Shown in pieces: positions 6,825 through 9,862 of a stretch of 9,862 nucleotides of DNA. The notes beneath the pieces were generated by a model. It worked only from the letters and a program-made list of their open reading frames with translations. It ran no database searches and had not been told where the DNA came from. Source of the stretch: Verrucomicrobiaceae bacterium (GTDB lineage: Bacteria; Verrucomicrobiota; Verrucomicrobiae; Verrucomicrobiales; Akkermansiaceae); the NCBI GenBank assembly GCA_003820635.1, contig RPOS01000113.1, positions 1-9,862 of the forward strand, in the 5' to 3' direction. Both the position numbers and the translations under genes were made by a program. The first letter of the stretch is position 1; each line of letters begins with the position of its first letter.

Positions 6825-6850
6825 GCGCCTGAGAGCGCGCGGTTTCCTTT
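6825..6850 (+). terminator. Possible weak terminator after lptB
   Basis: GCGC (6825-6828), a six-base loop CTGAGA and GCGC (6835-6838) lie 12 bases after the lptB stop and are followed by a T-rich stretch (GGTTTCCTTT). The stem is short, so this is only a candidate. A second hairpin further down (6897-6914) could serve instead. Confidence 0.25.
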
Positions 6851-6966
6851 CAGGCTAGCTGGCGTTGGATCTTTTTCATCGGCCATGCAGCGGCGCGGGT
6901 TTTTCAAAAAACCCATGTGCCCCGGCTCGTGAAATAACGTTTGTGGTGGGCCCGGAATCGCATCTT

Positions 6967-7028
6967 TTCAAATCGTTCAAAAATATTTCAAAAATTTACT
7001 TGTAAGGAAGTCCGTAATTTCTTATTTC
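6967..7028 (+). promoter_or_regulatory. Possible promoter with phased A-tracts for the secreted protein gene
   Basis: Three TTCAAA motifs (6967-6972, 6976-6981, 6987-6992) recur every 9-11 bases, roughly one helical turn, which should bend DNA and could act as an UP element. Directly downstream TTGTAA (7000-7005) and TATTTC (7023-7028) are 17 bases apart, but they match the sigma-70 hexamers only four and three times of six. This would put transcription start about 300 bases before the ATG. Confidence 0.3.
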
Positions 7029-7334
7029 TAAAAAAGTCAACCGCCCGCGAGGGCTTTGGCCTCACCCTAGACGACTACTGCTGTTCCACACCAACCCGAT
7101 CCAAACGACCAACGTATCCTTTGAATCAAAAAAATTCCACCTGAAGCGCGCGTCCCTTGTTGCGTTTCAGGCAGCCTGAAGCGGGATCTGTCCCGAAATG
7201 GCATGGTCCACCGGAACTCACCCCTCCGGCCCGTGCCATAAATCCCGGATCAGGCTGTCCGTCTCCTGGAAACGTCCCATTTCCAGGGTCCCGGCGGGAG
7301 GAGTTGCTTCCACTGCTCACCCTTACAACCAGCC

Positions 7335-9383
7335 ATGAAAACCAGCCGCTTGGCCGTTACGGCCAACTTGTGCGGAGCGACGCACCCTTGTGCCTCCGTA
7401 TCCACACGTCCCGCACCAGCCGGACGCAATTTCAGCCATCTCGCCGCCATCCTGTGCCTGGCGCTGATCGGCCAAACCGCCACCGCCGCATCGGTGGATC
7501 TGGTGTGGAATCCGAATCCGGAGACCGACATCGCCGGCTACAAGCTGAGCTACGGCACCAGCCCGGGAGCCTACTCCAACACCATCTCCACCGGAACGGC
7601 CACCACCACCACCGTGAGCGGGCTGAATGAAGGCCAGACCTATTACTTCGTGGTCAAGGCCGTCAACACGGCGGGCTTGGAAAGCGCGCCTTCCACCGAG
7701 ATTGCCCATCTGGTGCCACTGCCGCCAAACACCGCGCCTGTGGCTGCCAACCAGTCCGTGAACACCAATGAGGATCAGGCCGTGGCGATCCGCCTGGCCG
7801 CCAGTGATGCGCAGGGCGATGCGCTCAGCTACCGCCTCGTCACCGGCCCGTCCATGGGCACGCTTTCCGGCACCGCGCCAAATCTGACCTACACGCCCGC
7901 TGCCGATGTGAATGGCGGCGACTCGTTCACCTTCGTGGTCAATGACGGCAAGGCGGATTCCAGTACCGCCACCGTTTCCATCAATGTCGCCGCGGTCAAT
8001 GATGCGCCGGTGGCTGCCGCCCAACGGGTCTCCACGCTCGAGGACAAAGCCGTGGGCATCCTGCTTTCCGCCAGCGACAAGGATGGCGATGCGCTCAGCT
8101 ACCGCCTCGTCAGCGGCCCGGCCATGGGCACGCTTTCCGGCACCGCGCCAAACCTGATCTACACGCCCAGGGCCGATGTGAATGGCTCGGATTCCTTCAG
8201 CTTCCTGGTAAGCGACGGCAAGACGAGTTCCAACACCGCCACCGTTTCCATCAGCATCACCACGGTCAATGATGCGCCGGTGGCCGCCGCCCAAATGGTC
8301 GCCGCCACTGCGGGCTCACCGGTGAGCCTCGTCCTTTCCGCCAGCGACAAGGAGGGCGATCCGCTCAGCTTCATCATCATCAGCGCGCCAATGATGGGCA
8401 AACTCAGCGGCACCCCGCCGAATCTGACCTACACCCCGAATGCAACTGCCAGCGGCTCGGACTCTTTCACTTTCCGGGCCAGCGACGGCAAGGCGAGCTC
8501 CAACATCGCCACCGTTTCCATCAGCATCACGGCAGCCGTGAAACCCGACAACAAGGCTCCCGTTTTCCAAGCCGATTTCATCACCCGCGCCGATGGCAAA
8601 ACGAACGAAACCTATACCGCGGAATCGCTCGCCGGATCCGCCGTCGATCCCGACAGTGATGCGGTCAGCTATTCGAAAGCCGCGGGCCCCGATTGGCTGA
8701 CTGTCTCTCCCGACGGTAAAATTTCCGGCACGCCTCCCGCCGGAGCGGAGGGCCTGAATTCATTCACGATCCGCGCCGCCGATCCGGGTGGAGCCTTCGA
8801 TGAAGCCGTGCTTGAGATCACGATTCTTGCGACCGAACTGCCACTGCCATGGAGTCTTGGACGGATCGGCACCGTGTCTGAGCAGGCAGCAGCCTGGGGC
8901 GAAGTGTCAGCTTTGAAGATCAAAAGCTCGGGTTCTCTCTCCGGCTCGACCGATGATGCCCTCTTCATCTGGCAGACCCTCAGCGGCGATGGCGAAATCA
9001 TCGCTAAAATCAGCACGCTTGAAAACGCCAGCAGCCTCTCGCTGATTGGCCTGGAGATCCGGGAGTCACTGGCACAGAACTCGAAGCACGTCTTCATCGG
9101 CACCGATGGCAATGGATCGCTCCGTTTCATCCGCCGCAGCAAAAATGGCAGTTCGACATCCCTCTCCAATGTTGGCACCGGCATGCCGCCCAATCTCTGG
9201 CTCCGTCTTGTCCGCAGTGGTTCCACCGTCTCCGCCTTCAGCAGTGTGGACGGCTCCGGGTGGAAAAGGATCGGCAGAACGACTGTCTCGCCAAGTGGTT
9301 CCAGCTACATCGGCATGATGGTATGCGGTGGAGGAGACAATCTCAGCACCGGTGTCTTTGAGGACGTGACCGTCAAACCCTGA
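7335..9383 (+). CDS. Secreted multidomain protein: FN3, Ig/cadherin-like repeats, concanavalin A-like C-terminus
   Basis: The 682-residue product appears secreted. A hydrophobic core (LAAILCLALIGQ, about 36-47) ends in TATA-AS, suggesting cleavage near residue 51; the 35-residue n-region is unusually long. Residues about 53-131 form a fibronectin type III domain (VDLVWNPNPETDIAGYKLSYG... GQTYYFVVKAVNTAG). Three tandem Ig/cadherin-like repeats follow at 132-221, 222-311 and 312-405, each opening N-[TDK]-APV and carrying a YTP...SFTFxxxDGKxSS core. Residues 406 to about 500 form another Ig-like domain (DWLTVSPDGKISGTPP, as in dystroglycan-type cadherin/He_PIG). Residues about 505-682 look like the DUF1349-type, concanavalin A-like beta-sandwich (GLEIRESLAQNSKHVF, WLRLVRSGSTVSAFSSVDG). 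The role is probably adhesion or polysaccharide/protein binding; no catalytic motif is recognised. No PEP-CTERM, LPXTG or type IX sorting tail is present. ATG 7335 has a GGGAGGAG 32 bases upstream, too far for a normal Shine-Dalgarno, and no in-frame start lies nearer to it. Confidence 0.85.
   Translation: MKTSRLAVTANLCGATHPCASVSTRPAPAGRNFSHLAAILCLALIGQTATAASVDLVWNPNPETDIAGYKLSYGTSPGAYSNTISTGTATTTTVSGLNEGQTYYFVVKAVNTAGLESAPSTEIAHLVPLPPNTAPVAANQSVNTNEDQAVAIRLAASDAQGDALSYRLVTGPSMGTLSGTAPNLTYTPAADVNGGDSFTFVVNDGKADSSTATVSINVAAVNDAPVAAAQRVSTLEDKAVGILLSASDKDGDALSYRLVSGPAMGTLSGTAPNLIYTPRADVNGSDSFSFLVSDGKTSSNTATVSISITTVNDAPVAAAQMVAATAGSPVSLVLSASDKEGDPLSFIIISAPMMGKLSGTPPNLTYTPNATASGSDSFTFRASDGKASSNIATVSISITAAVKPDNKAPVFQADFITRADGKTNETYTAESLAGSAVDPDSDAVSYSKAAGPDWLTVSPDGKISGTPPAGAEGLNSFTIRAADPGGAFDEAVLEITILATELPLPWSLGRIGTVSEQAAAWGEVSALKIKSSGSLSGSTDDALFIWQTLSGDGEIIAKISTLENASSLSLIGLEIRESLAQNSKHVFIGTDGNGSLRFIRRSKNGSSTSLSNVGTGMPPNLWLRLVRSGSTVSAFSSVDGSGWKRIGRTTVSPSGSSYIGMMVCGGGDNLSTGVFEDVTVKP
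7350..7366. promoter_or_regulatory. Perfect 17-base palindrome just inside the secreted-protein gene
   Basis: TTGGCCGT-T-ACGGCCAA has 8-base arms around one central base and begins 15 bases after the A of the ATG, in the stretch encoding the odd long n-region of the signal peptide. It could be an operator or an RNA element near the start codon. No second copy was noticed in the window. Confidence 0.3.
7728..8549 (+). repeat. Three in-frame tandem repeats within the secreted protein
   Basis: The units begin at 7728, 7998 and 8268; the first two are exactly 270 bases (90 codons) and the third 282 bases. Units 1 and 2 are nearly identical over 7815-7898 versus 8085-8168, with four differences in 84 bases, while unit 3 is clearly more diverged. 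They encode Ig/cadherin-like domains. Confidence 0.85.
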
Positions 9384-9404
9384 GTTGCGATGCGCTTTGA
9401 ACAG

Positions 9405-9445
9405 CCGCGCGGCGGAGAGGACCACCTCCCGCCGCGCGGTTTTTT
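9405..9445 (+). terminator. Strong intrinsic terminator after the secreted-protein gene
   Basis: CCGCGCGGCGG (9405-9415) pairs perfectly with CCGCCGCGCGG (9429-9439). The stem continues as GAGG / CCTC around an ACCA loop with one bulged A (9416), and six T follow at 9440-9445. It starts 21 bases after the stop codon. Confidence 0.92.
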
Positions 9446-9526
9446 CGTTGTGGATACCGCGAGCCCGTCCGCGGGGCTTGTCAAAACCGGTTGCTTGGCG
9501 AAACTGCGCCAGCCCCAGAATCCTGC

Positions 9527-9862
9527 ATGCAATTTCTCGGAATCGAAATCGGCCACGGCGGCACGCGCGCGGTGGTTCTCGACCTCGAAACCGCCGCCAT
9601 CCGCGCGGAGGCATGGGTTCCGCATGACTGGATCGAAGGCCTGCCCGCCGGCTACCGGGAGCAGAACCCGGCGCAATGGCTCGATGCCGTGGACCGCGCC
9701 GTGCGCCAGTGCCTCGGCGCTTCCGGTGCCCGCAAGGACGAAGTGGCCGCCATCGGCGTGGCCGGTCCGCTGCGCGGGCTTGTTTTGTTAGACGAGGCCA
9801 ACCGCATCGTCCGCCCGGCGAAACTGGCCGGAGACATCTCAGTGAAACGCCAGGCGGATGAA
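9527..9862 (+). CDS. FGGY-type carbohydrate kinase, N-terminal part, right edge cuts it
   Basis: The first 112 codons of a sugar-kinase-like protein (MQFLGIEIGHGGTRAVVLD...) are present; the frame is open to the window end. The order of segments follows xylulokinase and other FGGY kinases: a phosphate-1-like opening (4-19), YREQNPAQWLDAVDRAV matching the usual SEQDPEQWW region, VAAIGVAGPLRGLVLLD (about 73-89) matching the IGIAGQMHG region, and RPAKLAGD (to 103) matching RPAILWND. Several normally conserved residues differ: the phosphate-1 Asp is Glu7, the following Thr is His10, QMHG is PLRG (81-84) and WND is AGD (101-103). FGGY members phosphorylate a sugar or polyol with ATP, but the substrate cannot be assigned. 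ATG 9527 is the natural start. The gene stands clear of the upstream one behind a terminator, so it probably has its own promoter. Confidence 0.75.
   Translation, partial: MQFLGIEIGHGGTRAVVLDLETAAIRAEAWVPHDWIEGLPAGYREQNPAQWLDAVDRAVRQCLGASGARKDEVAAIGVAGPLRGLVLLDEANRIVRPAKLAGDISVKRQADE

Larger units (their letters stand above)
6814..7334. other. 521-base non-coding region with AT-rich segment and several hairpins
   Basis: No convincing gene is present; the short frames here have no recognisable protein. It holds a perfect hairpin GGGTTTTT-CA-AAAAACCC (6897-6914), an AT-rich block (about 6961-7036) unlike the GC-rich surroundings, and four further stem-loops: GCCC-GCGA-GGGC with a GNRA-type loop (7043-7054), CCTGAAGCGC / GCGTTTCAGG with one G-U pair (7140-7149 / 7162-7171), CGGGA-TCTG-TCCCG (7182-7195), and CCTGGAAA-CGTCCCA-TTTCCAGG (7265-7287). 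I could not match any known riboswitch; the cyclic-di-GMP class I core was looked for and not found. It is probably the promoter and a long leader of the gene at 7335. Confidence 0.6.

Noticed and set aside
7043..7100. A cyclic-di-GMP class I type riboswitch suggested by the GCCC-GCGA-GGGC hairpin with a GNRA loop
   Set aside because: The conserved core sequences flanking the P2 stem and the tetraloop receptor could not be found; only the small hairpin is present.
6941..7144. A 67-codon plus-strand frame in the AT-rich non-coding block
   Set aside because: It has no recognisable family, its composition is that of the surrounding non-coding DNA, and it covers the likely promoter segment.
7323..8294. 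A 323-codon minus-strand frame with repeated sequence
   Set aside because: Its repeats mirror the tandem repeats of the secreted protein on the plus strand, and it resembles no family.

Overview
This GC-rich window looks like chromosomal DNA from a diderm, LPS-making bacterium, most likely a member of the Verrucomicrobia (Verrucomicrobiae, Luteolibacter-like). That placement is inferred from three things: a kdsA / LptC-LptA-like / lptB cluster preceded by a DUF1844 gene, a secreted multidomain protein of a type common in that phylum, and generally weak Shine-Dalgarno sequences. No rRNA or other phylogenetic marker is present to prove it.

Layout. (1) Positions 1-1035, minus strand: a Fic-family adenylyltransferase-type protein with a DUF4172 N-terminus, its own inhibitory motif and the start of a C-terminal winged helix; its last residues lie beyond the left edge. 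(2) Positions 1032-1108: four copies of a 12-base half-site arranged as two inverted pairs, the first covering the fic start codon. This is probably the operator of fic. (3) Positions 1171-3540, plus strand: a duplicated FtsX/MacB-type ABC transporter permease with no ATPase partner in view. (4) Positions 3628-6813, plus strand: a compact, probably co-transcribed set made of a DUF1844 protein, KdsA (metal-dependent Kdo-8-phosphate synthase), a single polypeptide carrying both an LptC-like and an LptA-like region, and LptB. Together these make the Kdo precursor of the LPS inner core and supply the ATPase and periplasmic parts of the LPS export bridge. (5) Positions 6814-7334: a 521-base non-coding stretch with an AT-rich, phased A-tract segment and several hairpins, probably the promoter and leader of the next gene. 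(6) Positions 7335-9383: a large secreted protein with a fibronectin III domain, three tandem Ig/cadherin-like repeats, a further Ig-like domain and a C-terminal concanavalin A-like domain. It ends at a strong intrinsic terminator (9405-9445). (7) Positions 9527-9862: the first 112 codons of a divergent FGGY-type carbohydrate kinase.

The points most worth following are the fic operator array (probably autoregulation by the Fic winged helix) and the fused LptC-LptA polypeptide, which has an internal signal-peptide-like segment at the junction. I saw no tRNA, rRNA, CRISPR array, insertion sequence or prophage gene.
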